The notes beneath the pieces were generated by a model. It searched no databases and had not been told where the DNA came from. It saw only the letters and a list, made by a program, of their open reading frames with translations. Source: Erigeron canadensis (Eukaryota; Streptophyta; Magnoliopsida; Asterales; Asteraceae). From it: a stretch of DNA of 64,000 bases. The stretch lies in assembly GCF_010389155.1 (NCBI RefSeq), contig NC_057763.1:31416645-31480644 (forward strand), written 5' to 3'. This document shows positions 47,438-59,376 of this stretch, piece after piece. Every line of letters starts with the position of its first letter. Within the stretch, counting starts at the first letter, position 1. The position numbers and the translations under genes were made by a program.

Positions 47438-48685
47438 GTTTTATATATTAAAAGAAATTACGGGTGTGACAGGTGTTAATGCATTATAGGTGTTAAATGG
47501 TTCAAGGCACATGTTATTTTTCTATACCATTCGTGAATAGGTGTAAATTTTGTAGTTTGGAAGAAACACATTTAAATTGTGAAGATTATTCATATAAAAG
47601 TATGATTCACAAATCAAAATAATCAAAAGACTATTTTGATATATATAAATTGATCCAAATAAAATTGTTAATAGATCATACATCTTACCTTATAAGGTCA
47701 TGTCGATTTTTTCAAATAGGATAATAATATATATGCCTAATTTATATACCTACTACATACATAGCATGACACATGTTTCCTACTTGCTCTCTTTCATTAA
47801 CTATACCTTTGATCTTACCATATGACGTGTTCTCTCTTTTAGACCTATTTTTAAATATACAAATTAGGCACATTAATATTTTCCTTTCAAATATTAAACA
47901 CCACACCTCATAACCAAAAAGTACAGTCAACCTATTTACTATTTGACTCTACCATCAATAAGTCACGTTGACCTCTAGAAACGTGTTTACAACTCTCCAA
48001 GGGTTCTACTTTTTATTAGAAAGTAAAAAAGAATACAACATATGGTTCATGTAGAAGTTTGATTTTTAAAGTGACAGTGAAAGGCATAAGTGTGGAGGGA
48101 GTCGAAAGGCTCAACCTTTTCATCTCCCTTCAAATAATCAATCAAATTACTTCACCTCATTTCAAGCCTCCAACCTTTTTTCAACCTTTTTTTAGTGGCA
48201 ACTGAAACTCCCAACCTTTTTTTTTCTCCACATTTTAATAAGTTATCCTTAACATTATAAACTTTACATAACTAATCCTTTTTAATTTATATCTTTTATT
48301 AATAACCAAATATTACATAACACTGAAAAAACTATGGAAGAACTTGCTGATGCGGTCATCAACTTGAACCATTTGATCATAAATGCGGAAGCAGTTTATG
48401 AACAAAAAAAATGAGTGTTTAATATGTTGTAATATTAAGTACTTTAAATTAGTTTAAGTAGTTTTAATTATGTTGTAATGTACTATTTTAATAAATAAAA
48501 TGTCATTTAGGAATTTATATGGAGTGTGTGTTGTGTTTTTGGAAGTTTAAATGGGTAATATAAATAAGAAATTAAAAAAAAATAACTTTCATCAACTTGT
48601 CACTTTAGGTCTCTGGCTCCATCTTTCTTCCACCTTTAGTCCCCCCCAACGGTCACTATAGGTTTCAAAATTTGGCACCTTTAGC
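47438..48685. other. Intergenic; possible decayed PIF-type element
   Basis: A short frame near 48342-48414 encodes MEELADAVINLNHLI and could be a remnant of a transposon ORF, but it is only 26 codons. It is flanked by purine- and pyrimidine-rich, C/T-runs. No termini were established. Confidence 0.3.
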
Positions 48686-48830
48686 ACCTGATGACACACG
48701 CCTTCTTCAACCTCTCGCGAGCTCCTAGCTCGCGCCCTCCAGCTCGCGGCAAACTCGCGCAGGTGGCAATTGGAACTCGCTCATCCCTTCGCATCTCGCG
48801 GCTAACTCCCCTTCGGCTCCCTCCCCCCCT
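48686..48830. repeat. GC-rich CTCGCG-repeat island
   Basis: CTCGCGAGCTCCTAGCTCGC is followed by AGCTCGCGGCAAACTCGCGC and CATCTCGCGGCTAAC. CTCGCG recurs about six times within 120 bp in otherwise very AT-rich sequence. It is probably the conserved end of an unidentified transposon. Confidence 0.55.
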
Positions 48831-50509
48831 AAAGAAATAAAGAATGAAGATCACAAGATGGCTTCATATGGTAATGCACTAGAAAGTGTCGGTTTAAGCT
48901 TTTTGAGGGCCTTAAAAAAGATTAATATTGGGGGCCTACTTGATTAACACACAAATTAAGCACAAAAGGCAAAAAAAAAAAGAAAAAGTAATTCATCTTA
49001 TATACTAGGTTGTTATGTGAAAAGAACGCAAAGAAGCAATATTATTCACCATTTTTAGGAGAAAGTCTTTCATATAATAAAGATTTAATCACTAACTCGT
49101 TGGAAATCAGAGTGAAAATTAGCTATTGGATTTTTCGATTTCTTAATAGTTAGATTTTTTTTTTCCCCACTTTTTTCCCTTGATGGTAGTAACTTTATTT
49201 GTATGGTGTCTTTTTTTACTAAAGGCCAGTCATGAGGCAATAAAGTTTATTTGCCTGTTTGTTTCTTACGCATTTTTGTTACCTTTCTATAGTAATAACA
49301 TATAACACAAAAAGTCTAAAACATTAAGCTCAAAATATAAAAATGAGGGACTTTGTATTTTGGGGGCCTTAGGCCCATGCCTATATATAGTAAAGCCGCC
49401 TCTGGCACTGAAATTAGGTTTTCAAACATCACACTGATAAGTGTTTAAACATCACATTGTTTATTAATGTGGATCGTGGAACGAGTTGTAGCATAAGAGT
49501 CCCGACTTGTGTTTTACGAAAACTACTCAAAGACCCCATTGAGCACCAACTCTATAAATGTACATTATAGTATCGTATCGCCAACTTCTTGTAGAGTCAT
49601 TTACACTATCGTCATATACACGAAAAAGTTCAATGATATTAAAAATATGAGGTGATGGTCACGTACTATTTGACCATATGTATGTTTGTTGGGATGCTAC
49701 TCTTACATGTATTATTCAGCGTTTTAGACTTATACTTTAGGCATCCGTATCATAACTCTAACACAAATGTTATTGTTCTCTTTTTATAGTTGAGTCATAT
49801 TCGTACTGCTGGTTCTGATACATCTAGCCTAAGATACGTATGGTATGTCGTACAACTTTTCAAATGCCCCTTGTATACTATACATCTCCATTCTTCTATT
49901 GTATGTTTTCCCTTGTATAAGAAAAAAAATGTGACCATGACTGCGTCACGCACCAGGGAGCATAGGGAAGAAAGTGAGCCCTAACGTTAGAAGAGTCGGG
50001 TGACTTGATGACGATGTTAACTTACTAAGTTTATTGCAAAATTGCAACTTTTTCTAAACTAGGATGTCATTTTGTACATGATGTACAATATAGATTTGGT
50101 TTAATCGTCATCATATTTATCTACGTTGCTGTAGTAGCTAGGTTATTCAGATGCGGATTCTCTAAAGTTATAAATAATTTTAGGGGTAAAGTTGAAAGCA
50201 TCTTGACCTTTGAATTGAAATCAAAGGTCAAGATTCAAAAATTATTTTTAAATCTTGACCCTTGATATTAATTTAAGGGTTAAAATTAACAATTTTACCT
50301 TTAAATAACTTTAAAGAATCCCCATTTATTCAAAATCCTTTTGTACTATCCTCATCTTTTTGGCTTCCTTAATTATTAAGATGCATATACCCATTACGTG
50401 TAACAAGTAGCGTTCTCATTCTAAAGTACTAAAAGTGCTGTATGACACTATTACAACACTATGACTGACTTTCCTACTTTGCAACAAGAAAAGGATGAAT
50501 TGAAACTAA
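48831..50509. other. Intergenic, no feature recognised
   Basis: A phrase with GGGGGCCTTAGGCCCATGCC and AAGCCGCCTCTGGCACTG near 49365-49410 is common plant TE-like sequence, with a possible partner GGGCCTTAAAAAAG near 48906. No termini could be confirmed, and no gene was found. Confidence 0.4.
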
Positions 50510-51131
50510 GGGCATGTTTGGTTGACGGAATTTTAAGGATTTTGATAGAATTGGTCAATTCCATTCCATATTTGAATACAAAAATGGGAAGGAATTCAAT
50601 TCTTTGAATTGTTTTGATCTGCGAAAGTTAATCACGAGGTAAGGAAATGGATGGAGGCAAGGAAAGGACGGTTGTAAGGGATGGAGAAAAAGACATAAAC
50701 TTTTACATTGATCAATGTTTTTGATGTATCCTTTTCTTAAAAAGAGGAACTAGTTAATATATTCAAGTCGGAAGGGCAGGGTTTACCCTATTGATCGTCG
50801 TGCCTTCGGGCAGATTAGTAGGGGGTTTTTCCCCATCGGGTATTTGAAATAGGCATTTCTACTTCGAGGGAGCTCTCTAGCGCGGACCCGGTTAAAACAA
50901 CGTATGTTAGACCTTCTGTTGTCGAATCGCGACACGAAATTTCCAGCGAAATTCACCTTACAAAATAAAAAGTTAATATGGAGTATATTAAAAAAGGGGT
51001 AGAAATGACATTTTAGTGATAGTGTGAAAACATTTCTGAATATATTTTGCTAACCAAACACATTGATTGAATTTAATTCCATTCCATCAAACTCCATTTT
51101 TTCAAGAAACATTCGTGAACCAAACGTGACC
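50510..51131. mobile_element. Tourist-type MITE containing a nested SINE
   Basis: Ends pair as GGGCATGTTTGGTTGACG and, from the right, GGTCACGTTTGGTTCACG. The outside triplets are TAA (50507-50509) and TTA (51132-51134), compatible with a decayed PIF-type target. Subterminal AATTCCATTCCAT motifs face each other. The original element was about 400 bp before the SINE at 50761-50970 interrupted it. Confidence 0.75.
50761..50970 (+). repeat. 5'-truncated SINE, family D copy 3 (nested)
   Basis: Bounded by the perfect 9-bp duplication AGTTAATAT (50752-50760, 50971-50979). It has the 3' two-thirds of family D (GGGCAGGGTTTACCC, TAGGCATTTCTACTTCGAGG, GCGGACCCGGTTAAAAC, GCGAAATTCACCTTAC) but no tRNA head. 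5' truncation with a clean target duplication fits incomplete reverse transcription. Confidence 0.85.
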
Positions 51132-51134
51132 TTA

Positions 51135-52114
51135 CAACCTCATAGATTGGATACACAAGAATGTTATAATGTGAAAAAACAGAATGTAACCGAAAGAATA
51201 ATATCCGCAATGGAGAAATTTGTGGCGGTTTGGCCTTCCAGGCAATGTAAGTGACCCATTTAGGTTCATTACTTTTCATTACTTTTACGCAAGTATACTT
51301 TTTTTAGTTCACTCCTACAAATATGAGATACTTGAAAAAGCTATTTATAATATAGTATAGATAGATATAGATATCTTAGCCATGTTATGTTACATTACAG
51401 TAATATAGTGATCTTATGATGAAGAAAGTTGCAGAAAATTATAAGAAAAACAGAATTACACACTAGTCTTCCAAGTGATTAGTTAGCATTACATTCATAA
51501 CAATGAATGTTTTGAACATAAACAACTGATAAGAGGATTTCCTACAGTATATAAGTTCGATATAGCATTATCATTATGTAAGGATCAAAAATGTGGAAGC
51601 AAAAGATATACACCAAAAACTATTCAAGGATACGACATTCGACACCATACCTTGTATTGGGCTTTCACAACCCGAACCAAGCATTACAGGGGATTTTGTA
51701 GGACCAGGACCAGACTTCAAACCCGAAGATATGTCCCTTATTGTAACTGCTGGGCTTTCCTAGGACCAGTGACAAGCTTTTTCAGGCAGGCCCCGTGTTG
51801 GAAAAGGACCATCAAGAGCGTTAGCTGTTATTGTTTCTTTCTCATTCAGCATAGCAGTCAAAAGTGACAATTTTGTAGCACCATAAATTCTAAAAGTGGT
51901 ACTAATAATAGCATTAATGTATAAACTTAAAAGTGTTAATAAGCATTCTTATAAAGTATTAAAGATGGTACAAGTAGCTCAACCAACATATAACCCCTCT
52001 AAAAACAAATGTGAGCTTAAGCCGCTGCGGATCACACCTTAGGATCCCCTTCCAGCTACCTAAATTTCTTACATCAATTTTCACACATCACTATGTGTTC
52101 CAGTTTGTACATTA
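51135..52114. other. 3' flank of the DnaJ gene
   Basis: Sequence from about 51600 to 52114 is shared with 60240-60800, so it was copied together with the 3' end of the DnaJ gene. A 71-codon frame at 51652-51867 has no support. No separate gene is seen. Confidence 0.45.
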
Positions 52115-53986
52115 TCAATCTTTCATTGAAGCATCTGCAGTATCGGGTTTATCCTCCATTGCAGCCCGAAGAAGTTCTTCTGGGGTTGCAGCAGGGTCAA
52201 GATCCCAACACCCATCTGGCAAATTAAGTGCCTGGCCTCTGAGTACACAAGATGGAACTTGGTGGGAAAACCGTAGCATCTCTCTTCTAGGGATCCAACG
52301 GGTTGGGTGCTTGGAGTCCCTCTGATAAACCGTTTTGTAACCTTCTAATTTCACCAATGGAGTTACACGTACTCCACGCTCCTCAGAATAATCATCAATA
52401 ACTTCAACCATTTCATACTGGTGCCTCACTTCTTTAGGTGTCTTCCGATTCCAGTTATCGGACCAGTTTCGATACACAGCCCAAACATCTCCACTTTTTG
52501 GGTATATTTTAACACACCCTCCTCTACCCGCCTTCTCTCGGCCCAAAAGATGAGAAAATATGTTGACTTGGTCAACAATGTCAGAGTGGAAGACCCGGAA
52601 GTTTCCACAGGATTTAGTGAATCCCGATTCGATCCATTTCACAGAACCAAATTCGGTATCAGTTTTTGAATTTAAGTAACTAATATAGAGCTGAAATGGT
52701 TTCACAGAAATGACCTCACGAATAAGACAGTAAAGACGAGGCATTCCATCTTCTTCATCGTATATAGCCCAGATTTGCTTCGGTTTGAATACCTCTTCGG
52801 ATCTATCAGTGTCAAAGTCATGAAAATCCGGGTCCGGGACCGTAATCGGCATTGGGATTGATTTCTTAACTGTTTTACCATTCTTTGCAGCTAACTTCAT
52901 TTCTTCTAACTTACACCTGATAACCGATCTAGCTTTATCAATTAACAACTTTCTAGCATCAAAAACTGGTGGTGCAAGATACCATCTGGTAGACGCCTCA
53001 GTGATGGTGTTTCCATTAGTTACCACATCAGGGTCAGTTTTGAATAACATTTCACCATTTGGGTATCGCGGTCCATCTTCCTCCTCAATCTTTCGTTTCT
53101 TAGGAGGCCTACCCATCCTAACAGGCGGGCCGTCACCAGAACCTGTATTTGCCAAAGAATTTCTGGTCCCGTTCTTCCCGTAAGCTTTTGCTCTTTTATT
53201 TGGTTTATGAACAAGGTTAGGATCTGGAATATTAGAAGAAGCATTCCACTGAAATGATACATTGCTATTGTAATCAGGTCCATGTGGAGATTGAAAAACA
53301 GAGGACCCGTTGCCAGTAAAACACACCGATGAATTTGGTAAATAAGTGGCAGCATTAGCATTATATGAATGATTTGCATATCCATTATTATCAGCTGCAT
53401 ATGACCACGGACAATAAGTCACAGGAGCCGATCCCGTTTCAACCGCAACAAACACCCCACGACAATTCTTACATGAAAGTCGTTTATTCACGTATTTTCT
53501 AAGATATTCGTACTGAACACGACATGACGTGCAAACAGTCCAAAATGTATCAAGTTTACCAGCAGACTGTGAAACCGTTGCTAATAAGTGATTGTTTCTC
53601 CGGATATCATAAGACTTACGTTTTGCATTATCGGATAGTACACTCCATGCCTCAGAGACAAGTTTAAAAGCTTCATCAGCTCCCATTGTTTTGTTCTTAT
53701 CAGGGTGAAGAAGAACCGCCATCTTCTTGTATTGTTTCTTCAATACAGATTTCTCTACTGATGGATGTAAACCAAGGACCGAATACAAATCAACTTCACC
53801 ATTTATCTTCGTCTGAGCAGCTGCATAGATTTCAAAAGTAGTAACCATTTGAGAAATGCCCTCAAGTTGAGGGCATATTGCCTGAGCCTTCAAAGCATAC
53901 TGTTTTGCACCGATGAAATCTTTAATCGCAAATAACTTCTCTGCACTCTCTTTCGCTCGTAGAGCTTCTTCTACGTTGTATTCCAT
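52115..53986 (-). CDS. DnaJ (J-domain) protein with DUF3444
   Basis: Single coding exon, 623 aa, a plant-specific type III J protein. An N-terminal helical region (1-62) precedes the J domain (~66-131: DLYSVLGLHPSV, HPD at 94-96 and DEAFKLVSEAWSVLSD). A small Cys cluster follows (C152, C155, C172, C175), as in its relatives. The middle (~180-350) is Asn/Ser-rich and low-complexity with basic KRAKAYGK and PPKKRKIEE patches, a probable nuclear localisation signal. The C-terminal DUF3444 (~370-600) includes IWAIYDEEDGMPRLYC and GDVWAVYRNW. The HPD implies stimulation of an Hsp70; client and pathway are unknown. A 5'UTR intron (56390-54025) precedes the ATG. A partial copy of its 3' end lies at 60240-61075. 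Confidence 0.92.
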   Translation of the reverse strand: MEYNVEEALRAKESAEKLFAIKDFIGAKQYALKAQAICPQLEGISQMVTTFEIYAAAQTKINGEVDLYSVLGLHPSVEKSVLKKQYKKMAVLLHPDKNKTMGADEAFKLVSEAWSVLSDNAKRKSYDIRRNNHLLATVSQSAGKLDTFWTVCTSCRVQYEYLRKYVNKRLSCKNCRGVFVAVETGSAPVTYCPWSYAADNNGYANHSYNANAATYLPNSSVCFTGNGSSVFQSPHGPDYNSNVSFQWNASSNIPDPNLVHKPNKRAKAYGKNGTRNSLANTGSGDGPPVRMGRPPKKRKIEEEDGPRYPNGEMLFKTDPDVVTNGNTITEASTRWYLAPPVFDARKLLIDKARSVIRCKLEEMKLAAKNGKTVKKSIPMPITVPDPDFHDFDTDRSEEVFKPKQIWAIYDEEDGMPRLYCLIREVISVKPFQLYISYLNSKTDTEFGSVKWIESGFTKSCGNFRVFHSDIVDQVNIFSHLLGREKAGRGGCVKIYPKSGDVWAVYRNWSDNWNRKTPKEVRHQYEMVEVIDDYSEERGVRVTPLVKLEGYKTVYQRDSKHPTRWIPRREMLRFSHQVPSCVLRGQALNLPDGCWDLDPAATPEELLRAAMEDKPDTADASMKD

Positions 53987-54024
53987 CTCAGACGAACAAA
54001 TAACTATTTCTATTGTCTACATGT

Positions 54025-56390
54025 CTGTAAAATAATTCAAATGAAAGATTCAGCTGAAACCCAACTCAGAAAATATTATATAAAGTTTCAAAATTTAGAC
54101 GATGTTAAACAAAATAAACACACACACGTCTCCAAGAGATGTGCAAAGCATATAAAACAGAACTCCCTGAGTTTCCATTCTTTCAGCACTAAACATTTAA
54201 AAATTTGACCTTTGAATCTCTCCAAGAGATCTATTCCAACTAAAAATGCCTACATATTTATAACAATTTCAAATAATAAATTAAAACCCAACTTTGAAAA
54301 AATAAAAAACTTTCAAAAGTTACAGCATATTACACAAGCATGTCAGATACAAATCACACTCACAAACCATTTAACGATAAAATTCATGTTTATCGTAAAC
54401 TTGATTACCAAAATCCAAATAAACATTAAAACCCAACTCAAAAAATAAAAAAGGTTACAAACTATACATAACACTAAAGTGTAAAACACAAATCATATTC
54501 ACAAACCATATAACAGCAAATAATGCTACTATTCTTATATAATACAGTATAAGCTTAAAAAACATGCAGATAAAAGATTAGAACCCAATTTGTAAAACTC
54601 AAAAAAGCTTCAAACTTGATATCATATTGCAAAAAAAATGTCAAATACAAATGATATTTACAAGCTGTATAACAGTTCATGTTTATTATATAGTATATTT
54701 ACTTGGATTCAAATACAAGATTGAAACCTAACTCAAAATGTTAAAAAAGTTTCAAACTTTACATCACATTACAAAAATATGTCGGATACAAATTACATTT
54801 ACAAACCATATAACAACATAATAACATATAATGCTACCATTAATATTTTATTTACAGTATAAGCTTAAATACCTAACATGCAGATAACAGATCAAACCCC
54901 AACTCTTAGAGGTATAACATGTGTCAACCCTTGCATCACATTCATATATATGTTGAATACGAATCACATTTAGAAACCATATAATGAATAAAATGCCACA
55001 ATTCATGATTAATATAAGCATAAATGTATAATCACCAAATTGGCACATAAAAATAGAATAAAAACCAACTCTTAAAGTAAAAAAGTTTTCAAAATTTACA
55101 TCATGTTAATCAAATACAAAACATACTTTAAAACAATATAACAATGCTAGAATTCAGTTTCATTACATTACAAGCGAAATTACCAAAATTCAGATAAATG
55201 ATTAGATCACATCTCTTAAACATTAAAACCCAACTCTTGGAATTATAAAATGTTTCAAACCTTACATCACATTCACAAAGATATCAAATACAAAGCACAT
55301 CAAGAAACCGTATAAAAAACGAGGCTACAATTCATGATTATTATAAGCATAATTGCCATTGGCACATAAAACATTTATAAAAAAAACAAATCTTAAAAAT
55401 TTTTAAAAAGTTTCAAACCTTACATCACATTACACAAAAAAAAAATCATATACAAATCATACTCAGATACCATATAACAGCTAATACGCTAGAATTCAGT
55501 TTTATTGCATTATAAGCTTATTTACCGAAATTCAAATAAACGATTAAATCACAACTCTTGAAAATATAAAAAAAAAAATTCAATTTTTACATCAGATTAC
55601 ACATTAACGTCATAATATAACGATAAATAATGCTACAATTCGTATCTAATACAGTATATACGCCTGGTTACTAGAACTTGCAGATCAAAGATTAAAATCC
55701 AACTAAATTTCTTTTAAAACAAGCTTAAAAATTTACAAGACATTACACAAAAATGTTCAATAAAAAACCACATGCACACCACTTATAAAAACAAATAATG
55801 CTACAGCTCATGATCATGATACGATTGATTAGCAGAATTTGGATATTAGTTTAAACCCCAACTCTTAAAATTATAAAAAGTTTCAAACTTTACAGATCAT
55901 ATTCAAAAATGATATGTAAAAAAATAATGCTACAATTCGTATCTATCTATTACAGCATAAAAAAAAAGCTTAATTACCAATGTAACAGATGAAAGATTAT
56001 AAACCCAACTCTTAAAAATTTAAAAAGTTTCAAACTTCACATCACATTTCACAAAGATGTTAAATACAAATTACATTCACAAACCACATAATAATAAATA
56101 AGGCTTCTTATTTATGTTTAATTTAAGCTCAATCACCAAATTCCCAACTAATTTTTCCCAAATTATACACAATATTAACATTTTAAGAAAATTGATATTC
56201 AGTCAACAAGATTTCAGTACACAAGTCAAAACTCACTTAAACAAAAAGATCTCATCTCAATTCAAACCAAAATATCAAATTAACAAAGAATTTCAGAACC
56301 CCATTAAAAAATACATACAATACATATATATACACACAAATAATAATTTAACTATATAAATTTAAAGTAAATTAAAAAAAAAAAACTGAC
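54025..56390 (-). other. 5'UTR intron of the DnaJ gene
   Basis: On the minus strand the donor is CTAAG|GTCAGT (exon end 56391) and the acceptor TTTTACAG|ACATG (exon start 54024), 38 bp upstream of the ATG. Presumed first exon and transcription start lie near 56392-56600. Almost the entire 2366-nt intron is the tandem array described next. The model rests on splice consensus, not transcripts. Confidence 0.6.
54057..56145. repeat. Degenerate ~145-170-bp tandem array (about 13 units)
   Basis: Each unit runs: AACCCAACTCTTAAAA, then AAAAAGTTTCAAACTTTACA, CATCACATTACACAAA, AATACAAATCACATTCACAA, ACCATATAAC, AATAATGCTACAATTC, a TATAAGCTTAATTACC block and CAGATAAAAGATT. Unit starts are recognisable at about 54057, 54286, 54431, 54583, 54726, 54896, 55074, 55228, 55385, 55551, 55697, 55856 and 56003. 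Divergence between units is substantial, so the array is old. Confidence 0.85.
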
Positions 56391-56391
56391 C

Positions 56392-57762
56392 TTAGATCCA
56401 CAATCAGCAGCAATTAAACAGTAACAGCATGCTTAATTAATCAATGGATTTGATCTAAATTAGTTCAGATCTTGGATTAAATTATATATTAAAAAAAAGT
56501 AAAAAAAGATGATAAATTTTTTATATTTGTAAATCTTAAAAGTGAAAAAAATATATAAAACTTTAAATTAATATAGATTATAGTGAAAATCAAGATTAGG
56601 GTTTTGAAAAATGAGACGAAAGAAATGAAGATTTTGTTAAATCGCCGACCACAAAAATATTTAGGTTAAATAAAAATAAATGTATGTATAAAATATATAT
56701 AATGAAAAATGTATAATGTGATAATGGTATAATTTGGTGTGTAGTATAAGTTTTAAGCTAAGTATTTAATTTTATTATTTTATATTTAATTTTAAAGGGT
56801 GTATTTAATAAAGGAAAGGGTGGTAAAAAGTGCTTGAGTGTATGTGATGCGCACCCACTTGGGGTTTTGGGTGTAGTTGATTGGTTAAGGTGAGGGTCAT
56901 AAGATGGACCCATTTTGACCCGAATGTTTAGGACCAAACTATATTCGGTTGTGTTGTGGGCTATCACTAGATTCATCACCATGGTTAGATGTTCCATAGT
57001 CATGTCAACGAGAATTTTGAGGTTGATTTTGGAGTGTGTCTTAGGATGAACTATTTAAAAACGACAGATTATTAATTTCACGTCTTCTATGTAGTTCAAT
57101 ATTTTTATTGTAATTTATGAGTTTATATAAGTGTATTAACATAAAATTTGGTAAAATTTTTCTTTTAAACCATATAGAGTGGTGGTGTTATGCATCAATA
57201 TAAAACATTATTATATTCTGGGTTAAATATCAATATATTCATATTGTTTTTAATAGTGTAGGTTAATGTTGCGGCTCAATTTATGCTATGGGTAATTTTG
57301 GTGGACACTCTACATTAGTGAATTTATCTTATAACAAAAATATATAATTTGATGTATTTTTAGATGTTATAAACTTTTAAAAATATCGTCTTTTAGTTTT
57401 TTTTTTTTTTTTTTATGTATTTTGTTCTTAATCTAAACTTTTTTACACAAGTTTGCATACGTTTTACACACATTTCGTATATTTTATCCCTAAAAAAAAT
57501 TGTAAGGTGTCAAAAAAAAATTGAATTAAAGATGAAAAGCATGAAAATTCCAAAGCACAAAGATTTGTGCGCAAACACAGAAATCAAAAATCAAAAGAAA
57601 ATAATTGGATCCTTTGCAACCAAAAGGGGAGCACCACCATTGTGGCCCGGGCTCATTTGAATCTCCTGCCCCTTGTCCATTTTGTCAGCAAACCAGAAAG
57701 CAAGACTGTGATGTTTTTAGCAAATTTCTTCAAAATACTCTGTTAAATCACTCTTTTTAATC
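56392..57762. promoter_or_regulatory. Divergent intergenic region (DnaJ and PPR promoters)
   Basis: The DnaJ gene (minus) and PPR gene (plus) diverge from this region, so both promoters should lie here. A T17 run is present at about 57398-57414. No certain TATA box or bidirectional motif was identified. Confidence 0.4.
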
Positions 57763-59376
57763 ATGAATTTTGTACAAATTCGTCAATTTTCAACCCTGCT
57801 ACACCTACCTCTCAAAAACCCTAAATCCCCTGTTTTTAACATAAACCCTAAATCCCCTGTATCCAGAAGAAGCCAAATTCCAATACCTCACAAAACAATC
57901 CAGCAAGCCAAAGGCCAAGATCTTGATTATATAAATATAGCCCATAGTCATCTTATTCACTCAGATTACACCAAACTTATTACATTATTACCCAAATTTA
58001 GTCCATTTACAATAAAACACATTTTACTAAAATTTCAAGAAAATTACTCTGTTTCTTTGCATTTCTACAAGTGGGTTGAGACCCACAACCCAAATTTACT
58101 AACCCTTGAAACCCATTCCATAATGTTGCATATTTTGACTAAATATCGAAAATTTGTGTCTGCTGAGTATGTTTTAAAAAAGATTGTTGGGTGTACTTGT
58201 TCAAGTAAGTTGCTTGATGCTGTTTTGTGTAGTTATAGGTTGTGTGACTCTACCCCGCGTGTGTTTGATGCGGTTTTTAAAATGTATGCTCAGGTTAAAA
58301 TGTTTAGGAATGTGAGTGATACGTTTTGTTTGATGAGAGAGTACGGGTTTGTGCCCACTATTGAGTCTTGTAACTTGTTTATGAGTTCTTTGCTTAGTTT
58401 AAACCGTGCAGATGTTGTGTTGTTGTTTTATAAGGAAATGAGACGGTCGAGGATTGATGTGAATGTTTTTACGCTTAATATGGTGATTAATGGGTATTGT
58501 CAGTTGGGGAAGTTGGAGAATGCTGTACGAGTGTTTGATGAGATGAAAGATATGGGGTTTAGCCCGTTTGTTTCGTCTTATAATACTTTGATTGCTGCGT
58601 ATGTTAATCAGGGACTTTTAACGACTGGAATGGATTTAAAAGTTACTATGGAGAAGAATGGGATTAGTGCGGATGTGATTACTTATAATACGTTGATTCA
58701 TGGGTTTTGTAAGGAAGGAAAAATGAAGGATGCTTATAAGCTGTTTAATGAGATGAATAGGGCTAATGTAGCTCCTAATACAGTGACTTTTAACACGTTG
58801 ATTAGTGGGTACTGCAAAGCAGGTAAAACCGAAAAGGGTAATCAGGTCTTTGAAGAAATGATGAGGAATGGGTTCAAAGCTGATATCTTGACTTATAATG
58901 CGTTGTTGTTGGGATTGTGTAATGAAGGGAAGACAAGGAAAGCTGCTTATTTGGTTCAAGAACTTGATAAGAAAAAATTGGTACCAAATGCTTCGACTTT
59001 TGCTGCACTTATAAGAGGACAATGCGTAAGAAGGAACCCAGAACGAGGTTTTCAGTTGTACAAAAGCATGAGAAAGAGTGGTTGTCGTCCAATTGTGGAT
59101 ACAGTAAAGATGTTGATGTCATCTTTCGTGCAGAATGATGATTATGATGGTGTGTTTTGTCTGTTTAAAGAAATGTTAGAGAGGCCCATTGGACCTGATT
59201 CTGTGATCTTGACTGAATTGTGTAAAGGGTTTTCTCAGGTATGGAGAGATAGATTGGTTATGAGTTTGTCGAAAGAGGTAGAAGATGGGTATCTTGTGCT
59301 TGAACGATATGAGAGAATTAAAAAAATTGTATCTGAGTCTGATGTGGGGGACAAAAAAATCAAACAAAACATGTAA
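57763..59376 (+). CDS. P-class pentatricopeptide repeat protein
   Basis: Intronless, 537 aa. The N-terminus is Ser/Arg/Thr-rich with few acidic residues (MNFVQIRQFSTLLHLPLKN), a probable mitochondrial (or plastid) transit peptide; it has a short internal duplication (NPKSPVFNI, NPKSPVSRR). About eight to ten 35-residue PPR motifs fill residues ~150-480, e.g. NVFTLNMVINGYCQLGKLEN, ADVITYNTLIHGFCKEGKMK, NTVTFNTLISGYCKAGKTEK, ADILTYNALLLGLCNEGK. There is no E, DYW or SMR domain, so it is P-class; these bind organellar RNA and act in stability, splicing or translation. The target is unknown. It resembles the Arabidopsis At4g26680 type, tentatively. The ATG is the first in frame. Confidence 0.92.
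   Translation: MNFVQIRQFSTLLHLPLKNPKSPVFNINPKSPVSRRSQIPIPHKTIQQAKGQDLDYINIAHSHLIHSDYTKLITLLPKFSPFTIKHILLKFQENYSVSLHFYKWVETHNPNLLTLETHSIMLHILTKYRKFVSAEYVLKKIVGCTCSSKLLDAVLCSYRLCDSTPRVFDAVFKMYAQVKMFRNVSDTFCLMREYGFVPTIESCNLFMSSLLSLNRADVVLLFYKEMRRSRIDVNVFTLNMVINGYCQLGKLENAVRVFDEMKDMGFSPFVSSYNTLIAAYVNQGLLTTGMDLKVTMEKNGISADVITYNTLIHGFCKEGKMKDAYKLFNEMNRANVAPNTVTFNTLISGYCKAGKTEKGNQVFEEMMRNGFKADILTYNALLLGLCNEGKTRKAAYLVQELDKKKLVPNASTFAALIRGQCVRRNPERGFQLYKSMRKSGCRPIVDTVKMLMSSFVQNDDYDGVFCLFKEMLERPIGPDSVILTELCKGFSQVWRDRLVMSLSKEVEDGYLVLERYERIKKIVSESDVGDKKIKQNM

Noticed and set aside
51652..51867. 71-codon frame downstream of the DnaJ gene
   Set aside because: No domain, and the duplicated copy at 60240 does not preserve the frame.
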